A stretch of 24,571 nt of DNA from Desulfatirhabdium sp040755275 (lineage in GTDB: Bacteria; Desulfobacterota; Desulfobacteria; Desulfobacterales; Desulfatirhabdiaceae), in NCBI GenBank assembly GCA_040755275.1, contig JBFMBE010000036.1, positions 1-24,571 of the forward strand, in the 5' to 3' direction. How positions within the stretch are numbered: position 1 is the first letter of the stretch; the number at the start of each line of letters is the position of its first letter. Shown here piece after piece: positions 1 to 7,963 of this stretch. A model generated the notes under the pieces. That model saw nothing but the letters and a program-made list of their open reading frames with translations. It was not told the origin of the DNA and did not search any database. The position numbers and the translations under genes are program-made.

Positions 1-24
1 CATGGTTGAGAAAGGAAGGAGCCG

Positions 25-1716
25 TTGCTGAGTATTCGCAAAATCGGCATGATTGGCAGGACCTACCGGCACATTAACCGTTACAGCCAGATACTGGGGG
101 TGTTGTTCGGCTATGGGTTCGGCGAATTGATCGATGTGCTGCGGATCGATCAGCTGATTGGTCTCGTGCTGCGCTCCGCCGACCAGCGGAAACGAGACAA
201 AATCGAAAAGCTCACCCGGCCCGAACGTGTCCGGATGGCTCTGGAAGAACTGGGGCCGACGTATGTGAAGCTTGGACAGCTGCTCTCCACCCGTCCGGAC
301 CTGTTACCTGCAGACTACATTCGGGAACTGGGGAAATTGCAGGACAAGGCAACCCCCTTCCCATTCGAAGAAGCCATCGCTATCCTGAATACCGCCTTCC
401 CCTTCGACTCGGTTTTCAAAACCATTTCCCCCGAACCCATCGCTGCCGCATCCATCGCACAGGTATACGATGCCGTTCTGAAGAGTGAAGAGCGCGTCGC
501 CGTCAAGATTCAACGCCCCGGCATCCGCCGCATCGTCGAGATCGATCTCGAAATCATGCTGCATCTGGCCACCTTGATGGAGCACCACATCGAAGAAGTG
601 GCTTTCTTTCAACCGGTCAAACTGGTGGATGAATTCGCCCGTGTTCTGGAAAAAGAAATCGATTTTACGGTTGAAGCGAACAACATGGAGCGGGTTTCCC
701 GCCATTTCATCGATGATCCTACCGTCTATGTGCCGGCTGTTTTTCGGGAATTTTCGACCCCATCGATTCTCGTCATGGAACGGATCGATGGCATCAAGAT
801 CAGCGACATCGAGGCCATCGAAAAGGCAGGTCTCAACAAGAAACTGCTGACCATCCGAGGGGCCGATGTCTGCCTGAAACAGATTTTCGAACATGGATTC
901 TTCCATGCCGATCCCCATCCGGGAAACCTGCTGGTCCTTCCAGACAACGTCATCTGCATGCTCGATTTGGGGATGGTTGGCGCACTGGATCAGAAGACCC
1001 GGGAGGATTTCATCGAACTGGTGGACAGTGTCGTGCTTCGGCAGGAAGGGCGGGCCGCTCGGGCCATTCTAAAACTGACGGACTGGGACCATGAGCCACA
1101 AATGCGTTCCTTTGAACGGGACGTGGCCGATTTCATGTCCAACCATCTCTATCGCCCTCTCAAGGAAATCCGAATCGGTAAACTGTTTCAAGACGTTCTG
1201 GATTTGGCCTTCCGGCATCGGCTGCGGGTACCGGCGGATATCTTCCTGATGCTCAAGGCGCTGGCCACGGTAGAAGGGGTTGCCCAGAATTTGGACCCCG
1301 ATTTCGACATGATCTCCCATGCCGCCCCTTACATTCGAAAAATCCGATTCCAGAAGATGGCTCCCGGCCGTATGGCCGCGGAAGCCCTCTATGTTCTGGA
1401 ACAGGGGGTTGGATTCGTTCGGCAATTCCCTCAGGACATTCTCGAAATCAGCAAGTTGATCCGCCAGCAGCGGTTGACGGTGAATCTTCGGATGGAACAT
1501 CTCGAGCGGATTCTGTCGGCGAACGACCGCACCAGCAACCGCATCGCTTTCAGCATTCTGATTGCCGGCCTTGTAATCGGCTCAGCCCTGATCGTCATTT
1601 CCGAAACCCCGCCGCTGGTGTTCGGCATCTCCCTCATCGGGTTCATCGGGTTTGCGGCTGCAGTCGTTCTGGGCATCTGGCTGTTGGCAGCCATCATCCG
1701 GAAGGGGCGTCTGTAG
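25..1716 (+). CDS. ubiB: UbiB/AarF (ABC1/ADCK) family atypical kinase
   Basis: Member of the UbiB/ADCK atypical kinase family, 563 residues, membrane-anchored. The family supports isoprenoid quinone synthesis or lipid homeostasis through ATP binding or ATPase activity. Visible motifs in order: KxGQ signature (KLGQ, residues 82-85), Ala-rich loop AAASIAQV (about 140-147), VAVK lysine (K161), ExD-type EIDFTVEANN (211-220), catalytic HADPHPGN (294-301) and metal-binding DLG (D314). Two hydrophobic helices close the protein (about 509-530 and 535-558), as in the family. The start is TTG, preceded by an AAGGAAGGA-type ribosome site at 12-20. It is the only gene on the + strand, and its end overlaps the opposing SAM hydrolase gene by 23 bp. 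The family call is firm. The exact substrate is unknown; a menaquinone-related role is inferred because sulfate reducers generally lack ubiquinone. Confidence 0.9.
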   Translation: MLSIRKIGMIGRTYRHINRYSQILGVLFGYGFGELIDVLRIDQLIGLVLRSADQRKRDKIEKLTRPERVRMALEELGPTYVKLGQLLSTRPDLLPADYIRELGKLQDKATPFPFEEAIAILNTAFPFDSVFKTISPEPIAAASIAQVYDAVLKSEERVAVKIQRPGIRRIVEIDLEIMLHLATLMEHHIEEVAFFQPVKLVDEFARVLEKEIDFTVEANNMERVSRHFIDDPTVYVPAVFREFSTPSILVMERIDGIKISDIEAIEKAGLNKKLLTIRGADVCLKQIFEHGFFHADPHPGNLLVLPDNVICMLDLGMVGALDQKTREDFIELVDSVVLRQEGRAARAILKLTDWDHEPQMRSFERDVADFMSNHLYRPLKEIRIGKLFQDVLDLAFRHRLRVPADIFLMLKALATVEGVAQNLDPDFDMISHAAPYIRKIRFQKMAPGRMAAEALYVLEQGVGFVRQFPQDILEISKLIRQQRLTVNLRMEHLERILSANDRTSNRIAFSILIAGLVIGSALIVISETPPLVFGISLIGFIGFAAAVVLGIWLLAAIIRKGRL

Positions 1717-2524
1717 TCGGTTGAATGATAACGGTTGCCCCGGCTGCCACCTGAAGGAGCCGGGATGCATTTCCGCAAGCAACGGCGATTTCAAGACGTT
1801 CCCTGCTGCCGATCACTGCGATTACGGTACCGCTCGGCGCATTCCCGTACGTCCTCCGAATCCCTACGATCTCACTTCCCCCGACACGGACAAGCAAGTC
1901 CTTTGCCTCCATTCGTTCCCGAAGCCGCTCCAGGTCCCCTCGAGCGATGTTGGTGACAAGATTGCCGAAGCGATCGACATGAACGACCGTTCCGGTGATA
2001 GACGCTCCGGAAACGGATGGTCGAAGAAGGGAAATATGGATGCAGGAAGCCGGATCGATGACCGGTCCGATCTTGGAAAACGGTTCTCCTGCGGCCAGAT
2101 GGGCCGCAACGGGCGCCAATATATCCCGACCGTGGAAGGTGGAACTGATTTCGGATAGATACCACAATGGTTGTGCTATCGCCCGAATGTCTGCAATGTG
2201 ATCCGTTACCAGAAACGGTGTCAGAATCCCGTTATCCGGAGCCAGAAACGTATGGCCATTCACCTGAAGGGCGATGAGCCGCCTTTCCGTTCCGACACCC
2301 GGATCGACGACGAGGACATGGATCGTTTTTTCCGGAAAGAACCGGTAGGAAGCCTCGATCATGGCTGCAGCAGCCAAGACGTTCTGGGGAGGGATGCTGT
2401 GGGAGATGTCCACCACGAGGGCATGACGGCAGATCGAGAACACAACCCCCTTCATCACCCCGACATACTCATCTTCGAGGCCGAAATCCGTAAGCAGCGT
2501 GATGACAGGAGGACATCGATCCAT
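1694..2524 (-). CDS. SAM hydroxide adenosyltransferase (SAM hydrolase, DUF62 family)
   Basis: Member of the DUF62/SAM hydroxide adenosyltransferase family, which hydrolyses S-adenosylmethionine to adenosine and methionine and is related to the SAM-dependent fluorinase and chlorinase. The 276-residue protein shows the usual order: LLTDFG near the N-terminus, then YVGVMKG, VVDPGVG, PDNGILTP, FHGRDILAPVAA, HVDRFGNLVTN and a C-terminal VIGSRERLEIAV. These cover both the N-terminal catalytic domain and the C-terminal barrel. It is the last gene of the ruv cluster, starting 14 bp after the ruvB stop, so it is probably cotranscribed. The ATG start has only a weak ribosome site (ACCCTCTCG-like). The 3' end runs into ubiB on the other strand, and no separate terminator is visible. 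The family is clear; the physiological role in the cell is not. Confidence 0.9.
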   Translation of the reverse strand: MDRCPPVITLLTDFGLEDEYVGVMKGVVFSICRHALVVDISHSIPPQNVLAAAAMIEASYRFFPEKTIHVLVVDPGVGTERRLIALQVNGHTFLAPDNGILTPFLVTDHIADIRAIAQPLWYLSEISSTFHGRDILAPVAAHLAAGEPFSKIGPVIDPASCIHISLLRPSVSGASITGTVVHVDRFGNLVTNIARGDLERLRERMEAKDLLVRVGGSEIVGIRRTYGNAPSGTVIAVIGSRERLEIAVACGNASRLLQVAAGATVIIQPTTDAPSG

Positions 2525-2538
2525 AGAATGCGAGAGGG

Positions 2539-3579
2539 TTACGAACCGGAGGTTCCAAAGGCGGCCCGCAGGTGATCGGCGGCTAAAGCCGTGGTTCTTC
2601 GGCCGGAAGATGTCCGCAGCAGCATGCCCGCCTTGAGCAGAAACGGTTCGACCACATCGACGAGGGTATCGGTTTCTTCCTGAAGCGTGGCCGCAATGGC
2701 TTCGATGCCGACGGGGCCGCCGCCATAAAACTCCAGGATGGTTCGAAGATAGCGCCTGTCCAACGGTGTGAGCCCCTGCTCGTCGATACCTTCAAGCTGC
2801 AGGGCGGCTTGCACGACAGACCGGGTGATCACTCCTTTGGCCCGGACCAGGGCGTAGTCCCGTACCCGCTTGAGGAGGCGATTGACGATTCTTGGGGTTC
2901 CCCGAGACCTTCTGGCAAGCTCGAGGGCTGCGTCGGCTTCGATGCGGGAGGAAAGCAGCGCAGCCGATCGGGTGGCAATCCGCACAAGATCGGCTTCTTC
3001 GTAAAAATCGAGCGACCGAAAAATCCCGAACCGATCTCGGAGGGGGGCGGATAAGAGACCGACGCGCGTCGTAGCCCCGACGAGACAGAAGCGCTCGAGC
3101 CGCAGCCGATGACTTCGAGCATGAGGCCCCTTGTCGAAAACGAAATCGACGGCGAAATCTTCCATGGCCGGATAGAGAAATTCCTCGACGGTCTTGGGAA
3201 TCCGATGGATTTCGTCCACAAACAGGACGTCACCTTTCGACAGATGCGTCAGAATGCCGATCAGATCACCCCCTTTCTCGAGAGCGGGACCGGAGGTCAC
3301 CGTGAGGCTACCGCCCATCTCGTTTGCGATGATATGGGCAAGAGTCGTTTTGCCGAGACCAGGAGGACCATGAAAGAGCACGTGATCGAGAGGCTCCCGC
3401 CTCAGCCGGGCGGCCTGGATGGCGATGGTGAGGGTTTCGACGGTTTCGGTCTGACCGATGTATTCGGAAAGTCGTGAGGGGCGCAGCGAAATGAGTTCCG
3501 GCCGTTCATCCTCCGGAAGGCATTGGGGTTGGATGGTATCCGGGTAGGGGGTGGAAAAACTCGTATCGTCCATCTTCAC
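2539..3579 (-). CDS. ruvB: Holliday junction branch migration DNA helicase RuvB
   Basis: AAA+ motor of the RuvABC resolvasome. It drives ATP-dependent branch migration of Holliday junctions on RuvA-bound DNA. Walker A GPPGLGKT is at residues 71-78 and Walker B LFVDEIHR at about 119-126. A GATTRVGLLSAPLRDRFG segment holds the sensor and arginine-finger region, and a winged-helix C-terminal domain follows (EGIDEQGLTPLDRRYL, then FYGGGPVGIEAIA). The 346-residue length is normal for the family. The frame opens with GTG at 3579, which overlaps the ruvA stop as GTGA. An ATG two codons later (3573) is an alternative start. The overlap suggests coupled translation with ruvA. Confidence 0.97.
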   Translation of the reverse strand: MKMDDTSFSTPYPDTIQPQCLPEDERPELISLRPSRLSEYIGQTETVETLTIAIQAARLRREPLDHVLFHGPPGLGKTTLAHIIANEMGGSLTVTSGPALEKGGDLIGILTHLSKGDVLFVDEIHRIPKTVEEFLYPAMEDFAVDFVFDKGPHARSHRLRLERFCLVGATTRVGLLSAPLRDRFGIFRSLDFYEEADLVRIATRSAALLSSRIEADAALELARRSRGTPRIVNRLLKRVRDYALVRAKGVITRSVVQAALQLEGIDEQGLTPLDRRYLRTILEFYGGGPVGIEAIAATLQEETDTLVDVVEPFLLKAGMLLRTSSGRRTTALAADHLRAAFGTSGS

Positions 3580-4193
3580 ACAGCTGCCTTTCCGCGAACG
3601 ATCTCCTCCAGTAGGGCTTCAGGCGTCTGGATGTGGTTGTTTCGCTTCAACGCTTCAGCAATCATCCGTTTGGCATCCGCAGGTCGGTGCCCCAACTGTT
3701 CGACCAGCACCATCATCACCGATTCGGTCATTTCGTCCAGGACGTCTGTGCCAGGTGTTGGAAAGGTGTGATCTTCTACGAAATGAAGCACCTTGCCCTT
3801 GAGGGATGCAACGATTTTCTGGGCTGTACGGGGCCCGATCCCCTTGAGGGTCTGAAGTTTACGCACGTCGTTTCGCTCGATGGCTGCAGCAATTTCCGCC
3901 ACCGGCAAGGTCATGGCCTTCATCCCCTTGGTCGGACCGATATCCTCGACGGAAATGAATTCCTGAAAAAACGCCTTATCGGTAGGATCCAGAAAGCCGA
4001 TCAGCAGGGGCTTCGGCTGACGTTCACTTTGCTGAAACGAAATGTAGAGCTGGACCTCTTCCCCACAGACCTTGCCGGACAGCGCCTTCATGACAATGGC
4101 GGGAAGGTAGACCTCGTAGCCGACATGATGAACCAGAACGAGAATACGATCTTCATCCTTCTGGAGAATTTTGCCTTCCAAATATCCGATCAT
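3576..4193 (-). CDS. ruvA: Holliday junction branch migration protein RuvA
   Basis: Junction-binding subunit that forms tetramers on four-way DNA and recruits RuvB. The 205-residue protein begins MIGYLEGKIL, the typical RuvA opening of the OB-fold domain. A helix-hairpin-helix segment contains LKGIGPRTAQKIV (about 117-129), and the C-terminal RuvB-contact domain contains LGHRPADAKRMI. It lies between ruvC and ruvB and overlaps ruvB by 4 bp. The start is placed at the ATG at 4193 because the protein opening matches the family, although the upstream ribosome site is weak. About 210 bp separate it from ruvC; I see no convincing gene in that gap. Confidence 0.96.
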   Translation of the reverse strand: MIGYLEGKILQKDEDRILVLVHHVGYEVYLPAIVMKALSGKVCGEEVQLYISFQQSERQPKPLLIGFLDPTDKAFFQEFISVEDIGPTKGMKAMTLPVAEIAAAIERNDVRKLQTLKGIGPRTAQKIVASLKGKVLHFVEDHTFPTPGTDVLDEMTESVMMVLVEQLGHRPADAKRMIAEALKRNNHIQTPEALLEEIVRGKAAV

Positions 4194-4387
4194 TGCATGG
4201 TCAGGGGAAATGCGCCCGTAACAGGCCGCTCATGATCGCTTTTCCGCTGTTACCTCCAGCAGAAGGGCGGGACGACAGAGGGCGGCGGTCTTTGGGCGGG
4301 GTCATCCGGGTCAATGTGAGCGATTCAAAGACGTGTCGTTCAAGCGTTCGAACGTGTGTCAACCGATCCGTACTCCGTCCCGATAGC

Positions 4388-4405
4388 GAGGTCGTCATCG
4401 ACCTC
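4388..4405 (-). other. Perfect 7-bp hairpin over the ruvC stop codon
   Basis: GAGGTCG and CGACCTC flank a TCAT loop, spanning the last bases and stop codon of ruvC. No T-tract follows on the minus strand, so it is not a standard intrinsic terminator. It could limit RNA decay or read-through into the 210-bp ruvC-ruvA gap. The structure is visible; the function is inferred. Confidence 0.35.
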
Positions 4406-4937
4406 AACAGGCTACGGCTTGCCGCCGCAGGGGATTGTCAGAACGAAGCAGACCGATCAGGGCGAGACCGAGGGCATCGGAGGCATGATCGGGCTTCACA
4501 GGACGGCTCAATCCGAGAACGGATCGCACGGCACGCTCTAGCTGATCCTTGGATGCCTTTCCGTTTCCGGTCAATACTTGCTTGGCCTCCCGAACAGAAA
4601 TGCGATCGACGGGAACCTGGGATTGAGCGGCAACCAGCAATAGAATACCGATGACCGTCGATATGGAAAAAGCCGATTTCGGCGTCGCATCGAGCAGAAA
4701 AACATCCTCCACCACCGCAAGGTCCGGCCGATACCGATGGAATAAAGCGGATGCCGCTCGATAAATGATCTCGAGCCGCTCTCCCTGCGAAGCGGGGGGG
4801 GAAGTGTGAACGACTTCCCAGTGATACGAAACCACATGGAAGCCTCTGCCCTGAACAACCGCCATCCCCGTGGCTGCAATTCCGGGATCGATACCGATGA
4901 CCGTTGTCGCATGCCTCGTGCCTTCATCGGATGGCAT
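4404..4937 (-). CDS. ruvC: Crossover junction endodeoxyribonuclease RuvC
   Basis: RNase H-fold resolvase that cuts Holliday junctions symmetrically. The 177-residue protein shows the acidic catalytic residues: D17 in GIDPG, E77 in VVEDVF, and the C-terminal acidic pair in KPDHASDALGLAL. VREAKQVLTGNGKASK is also characteristic of RuvC. The ATG shares its A with the stop codon of cpoB (TGATG), a one-base overlap that implies translational coupling to the end of the tol-pal operon. The N-terminal nine or so residues before TVIGIDPG are slightly longer than in many homologues. Confidence 0.96.
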   Translation of the reverse strand: MPSDEGTRHATTVIGIDPGIAATGMAVVQGRGFHVVSYHWEVVHTSPPASQGERLEIIYRAASALFHRYRPDLAVVEDVFLLDATPKSAFSISTVIGILLLVAAQSQVPVDRISVREAKQVLTGNGKASKDQLERAVRSVLGLSRPVKPDHASDALGLALIGLLRSDNPLRRQAVAC

Positions 4938-5803
4938 CAGGCCCCTTCCAATTTCTGCTTGGCGATCTTGGCCTCGTTCGAGTTCGGAAATTTCTTGATC
5001 AGCTCCTTCAACACGAGCTTACCGTTGGCCTTGTCCCCCAGATTGAAGAAAGAAAACCCCTGCTTGAGAAGGGCTGCCTGAATTTTATTCCCCTTGGGGT
5101 AACCTTCGATGACTTTCTGGTATTCGAGAATGGCCTTCTCGTACCATTTCTGCCGATAATAGACCTCTGCAATCCAGAACTGCGCCGAATCCGCGGAAGA
5201 CGATTTCGGAAACCGCTTCAGAAATTGCTGGAATTCCACCCGGGCCCCTTCGAGGTCCCCGCTGTCGAACATCTGCTTGGCCTTCGCATAATGCTCCGTT
5301 TCGGACAAAGGGTGTTCTGGAGTCGGCTCCGGCTTGGTCTTGGCCTGAGGCTGCGGTTCAGGGGGCGGTACGGCCTTCTTGGCATTGCTCAGATTCAGGT
5401 ATTCTTCCAGCCGGCTGATCCGTTCCTTGACGGCGAGCAGGTCTTTTTCGATCTCGATCATGCGATCCGACAAGGCTCCTCCCGCCGGCTGCTCGTTCAG
5501 GTTGCGTTCCTTGATTTCCAGCCGACCGTTCAACTTTTGAATGTCTTCACGCATCCGGTCAATGGCGGCATACAGTTCCGCCGTCTGTGTCCGGACCTGC
5601 TGCATCTGATCGGACTGACCCTTTCGGAATTCTTCCATCCGCTGTTGGTATTGGTCCCGATTTCTTTCCGAATCACTGTACCGACGTTCGAGATAGGAAA
5701 GACGGCTGTCCAGTCCGGACATATCCGATGTGGTCGCACAACCGGATAAGGCCGTAGCCAAGGCCATCACCGATACAAGAAGCCATCCGTTTCGTATTGT
5801 CAT
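4937..5803 (-). CDS. cpoB: Tol-Pal system protein CpoB/YbgF (TPR lipoprotein)
   Basis: Periplasmic CpoB/YbgF homologue, which links the Tol-Pal machine to peptidoglycan synthesis during division. From the ATG at 5803 it is 288 residues. It opens MTIRNGWLLV, followed by a hydrophobic stretch and a lipobox (ATALSGC), so it is probably a lipoprotein, unlike the soluble E. coli CpoB. A charged coiled-coil region (SYLERRYSDSERNRDQYQQR onward) and a Pro/Glu linker lead to C-terminal tetratricopeptide repeats (YAKAKQMFDSGDLEGARVEF, then FWIAEVYYRQKWYEKAILEY). An in-frame TTG at 5821 would add six residues; I prefer the ATG because the signal peptide then begins normally. The gene lies last in the tol operon and overlaps ruvC. 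Confidence 0.9.
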   Translation of the reverse strand: MTIRNGWLLVSVMALATALSGCATTSDMSGLDSRLSYLERRYSDSERNRDQYQQRMEEFRKGQSDQMQQVRTQTAELYAAIDRMREDIQKLNGRLEIKERNLNEQPAGGALSDRMIEIEKDLLAVKERISRLEEYLNLSNAKKAVPPPEPQPQAKTKPEPTPEHPLSETEHYAKAKQMFDSGDLEGARVEFQQFLKRFPKSSSADSAQFWIAEVYYRQKWYEKAILEYQKVIEGYPKGNKIQAALLKQGFSFFNLGDKANGKLVLKELIKKFPNSNEAKIAKQKLEGA

Positions 5804-5828
5804 GGGTGCATTCCCGTTCAAAACACCA

Positions 5829-5860
5829 GAGGCAGGCAGCGTTGAATCACTGCCTGCCTC
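5829..5860 (-). terminator. 11-bp hairpin between pal and cpoB (possible attenuator)
   Basis: Perfect inverted repeat GAGGCAGGCAG / CTGCCTGCCTC with a 10-base loop. On the minus strand it is followed by TGGTGTTTTG, a weak U-rich tail. It sits about 26 bp upstream of the cpoB ATG inside the tol-pal operon, so it could partly terminate or stabilise the tolQRAB-pal message. A second hairpin (CCAAAGGCC / GGCCTTTGG, 5895-5925) lies just upstream without a T-tract. The stems are visible; the roles are inferred. Confidence 0.45.
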
Positions 5861-5960
5861 TTGTCTGCAGATCGTTAAACCAGAAAGGCTTACACCAAAG
5901 GCCCCCTTTTGTCGAAGGCCTTTGGCTCTGATGCCGCCTGGGCGCCATCTATTCTCTTCA

Positions 5961-6536
5961 TTACTTGATCACGAACTGAGCGCGACGGTTCTTGGCCCAT
6001 GCCTGTTCGTTGTGCCCCGGATCGACCGGACGTTCTTTTCCATAGGAAACCGTGGTCATGCTGGCGGCCGGGATACCCATGTTGACGAGGAAGTTCTTGG
6101 CTGCAACCGCTCGGCGTTCACCAAGGGCCAAGTTGTAAGCTACCGTGCCTCTTTCGTCACAGTGACCTTCAATGATGACTTGCTCCTTCGGATTGGCCTT
6201 CATCCAGGCGGCTTTGTTCTTCAGGACGTTTTGGGCCGTTGCATCGAGGGCCGAGCTGTCGAAGGCATAGTAAACGTGCTCGTTCATGAACTTGTTGCGG
6301 GCTGCAAGTGCTTCCCGTTTGGCCGCTTCTTCCTTCAGACGGGCTTCTTCGAGGGCTTTCTGCCGGGCAAGTTCTTCCTGCCGGGCCTTTTCGGCTGCGG
6401 CTTTCTTGGCGGCGTCATCCGACGGAGCGGCAACCGCTGCTTCGCTCTTAACGGCCTTCTTGGCGCAGGAAGCCGTAAACAGCAAGCCCGGAATGACAAA
6501 CATCAGCGCCAGTACTACAAACATTCTTTTCTTCAT
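5961..6536 (-). CDS. pal: Peptidoglycan-associated lipoprotein Pal
   Basis: Outer-membrane lipoprotein that binds peptidoglycan and TolB. Translation from the ATG at 6536 gives 191 residues, supported by a strong GGAGGAGAAAGGAA ribosome site. Upstream in-frame codons lie within the tolB-pal gap and are not needed. The protein opens MKKRMFVVLALMFVIPGLL with a lipobox FTASC. A Lys/Glu/Ala-rich helix follows (AAAEKARQEELARQKALEEA), then an OmpA-like domain with YYAFDSSALD, IIEGHCDERGT, YNLALGERRA and a C-terminal NRRAQFVIK. The last motifs hold the conserved residues for diaminopimelate binding. The charged helix between lipid anchor and OmpA domain is longer than in E. coli Pal. Confidence 0.95.
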   Translation of the reverse strand: MKKRMFVVLALMFVIPGLLFTASCAKKAVKSEAAVAAPSDDAAKKAAAEKARQEELARQKALEEARLKEEAAKREALAARNKFMNEHVYYAFDSSALDATAQNVLKNKAAWMKANPKEQVIIEGHCDERGTVAYNLALGERRAVAAKNFLVNMGIPAASMTTVSYGKERPVDPGHNEQAWAKNRRAQFVIK

Positions 6537-6571
6537 TTCCTTTCTCCTCCTTCTGCTTTGTGTTGAATACA

Positions 6572-7906
6572 TTAGTTTGCCGAAGACGGCGACCATTTAG
6601 GCTCTGACTGCTGACCGGCAAGATCGACGATTTTCCGCTGATCCGTACCGTAGGCAGTCATCACATAAATTTTGGACGAACCTTCACGTGTACTGCTGAA
6701 AACGATCATTGAACCATCGGGTGACCAGGATGGGGATTCGTTGTCTCCGTCATAGGTCAACTGAACCAGTCCCTTCCCATCCACCCCGATGACCATGATC
6801 TGGAACAACCCTTTTTTGATTAAAGATGTATAAGCGATTTTATCCCCCTTTGGGGACCAATCGGGCTGTGTGTTGTTGTTTCCCTCGAAGGTGAGGCGAT
6901 CGACCCGTCCGGAACCCATGTCTTGGATGTAGATCTGGGGGTTGCCCGCCCGCTTGGAAACGAAAGCCATCTTTTTTCCATCGGGTGAAAAAGATGGCGA
7001 TATATCGATTCCGGGATTATCGACTATTTTATTAATAATTTTTCCATTGATAGTCAACAAATATATGTCCGGATCGCCTGAAAGCGACAATGATGCAGCC
7101 AGTTCGTTCTTCCCTGGAACCCAGCTTGGCGAAATGCCGATTCCCCTTTGATCGACAAGAACAGCTTTCTGCGATCCAATCTGCTGGATATAGAGGTCGG
7201 GTTTCCCGGCTGAATAAGATGTATAGGCCACATATTGCCCGTTCGAAGAAAGCGCAGGCGAAAGGTTCACACTCCCGTTATGGGTGATTTGTTTCGGAGA
7301 GGATCCGTCAAAATCGGAAATAAAGATTTCTTTCTTGCCGGGTCCTGTCGACGAAACGAAAACGATTTGACTTTCGAAAAGACCGGCATTCCCGAACAGC
7401 AGCTTCATGATTTCGGAGCAGAAGCGCTTGATCATTCTCCTTCGGTCGTCGAGCACTCCGCTGTACTTTTTTCCGAGCAGCAGGCGCTCCTTGTAGGTGT
7501 CGAACAGGCGCAGCTCCATATCGAGATTCCCGTCATTGACCATGACGGCACCTGTGATGAGGAAATCGGCTCCAGTCGTCGTCCATGCCTTGAACTGGGG
7601 TGCGGCTGGATCGGCCTGACGGGCATCCACCAAAAAGGACGCTTTGTCCAGAGATCGGAAATAGCTCGTAAATTCAAGGACGTCCGAAATCTCGCGGGCA
7701 CCGAGCCCGGAAATCGTGACTTCCATGGAATTACCGGTCAGCGGCTTGAAATCCGGCACGGCCACCGGAATTTTTTTCATCTGTGGGTTGCTGATATCGA
7801 TGTAATCATATTTCCCGGCAGTCTGAGCCGATACCGAAAAAGAAAACAGGATGAAACAGCAAAAGGGAACCGTCCATTGCAGTATCCGAAGTACATACAG
7901 GATCAT
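6572..7906 (-). CDS. tolB: Tol-Pal system translocation protein TolB
   Basis: Periplasmic beta-propeller protein that shuttles between Pal and the TolA-TolQR inner-membrane complex. The 444-residue protein has an N-terminal signal sequence ending near VSAQTA, an N-terminal mixed domain (about 30-150, with IPVAVPDFKPL), and a six-bladed propeller. Its repeats are recognisable, for example SPDGKKMAFVSKRAGNPQIY and WSPDGSMIVFSSTREGSSKI. The stop is 35 bp before the pal start and the start is 57 bp after the tolA stop. The ATG at 7906 has a poor ribosome site (AGGA is about 15 bases away), so translation may depend on coupling. Confidence 0.95.
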   Translation of the reverse strand: MILYVLRILQWTVPFCCFILFSFSVSAQTAGKYDYIDISNPQMKKIPVAVPDFKPLTGNSMEVTISGLGAREISDVLEFTSYFRSLDKASFLVDARQADPAAPQFKAWTTTGADFLITGAVMVNDGNLDMELRLFDTYKERLLLGKKYSGVLDDRRRMIKRFCSEIMKLLFGNAGLFESQIVFVSSTGPGKKEIFISDFDGSSPKQITHNGSVNLSPALSSNGQYVAYTSYSAGKPDLYIQQIGSQKAVLVDQRGIGISPSWVPGKNELAASLSLSGDPDIYLLTINGKIINKIVDNPGIDISPSFSPDGKKMAFVSKRAGNPQIYIQDMGSGRVDRLTFEGNNNTQPDWSPKGDKIAYTSLIKKGLFQIMVIGVDGKGLVQLTYDGDNESPSWSPDGSMIVFSSTREGSSKIYVMTAYGTDQRKIVDLAGQQSEPKWSPSSAN

Positions 7907-7963
7907 AAGTCGATCGGTCTTTCCTATCGAGGGGTTAAAGAATCGCAGTCATCCGAACCGGAA

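Noticed and set aside
4194..4403. Possible small gene in the ruvC-ruvA gap
   Set aside because: Frames there have no ribosome site and no protein-like composition; the gap shows only a hairpin at the ruvC end.
5895..5925. CCAAAGGCC/GGCCTTTGG hairpin between pal and cpoB as a terminator
   Set aside because: No T-tract follows on the minus strand, so only the neighbouring 5829-5860 hairpin was listed.
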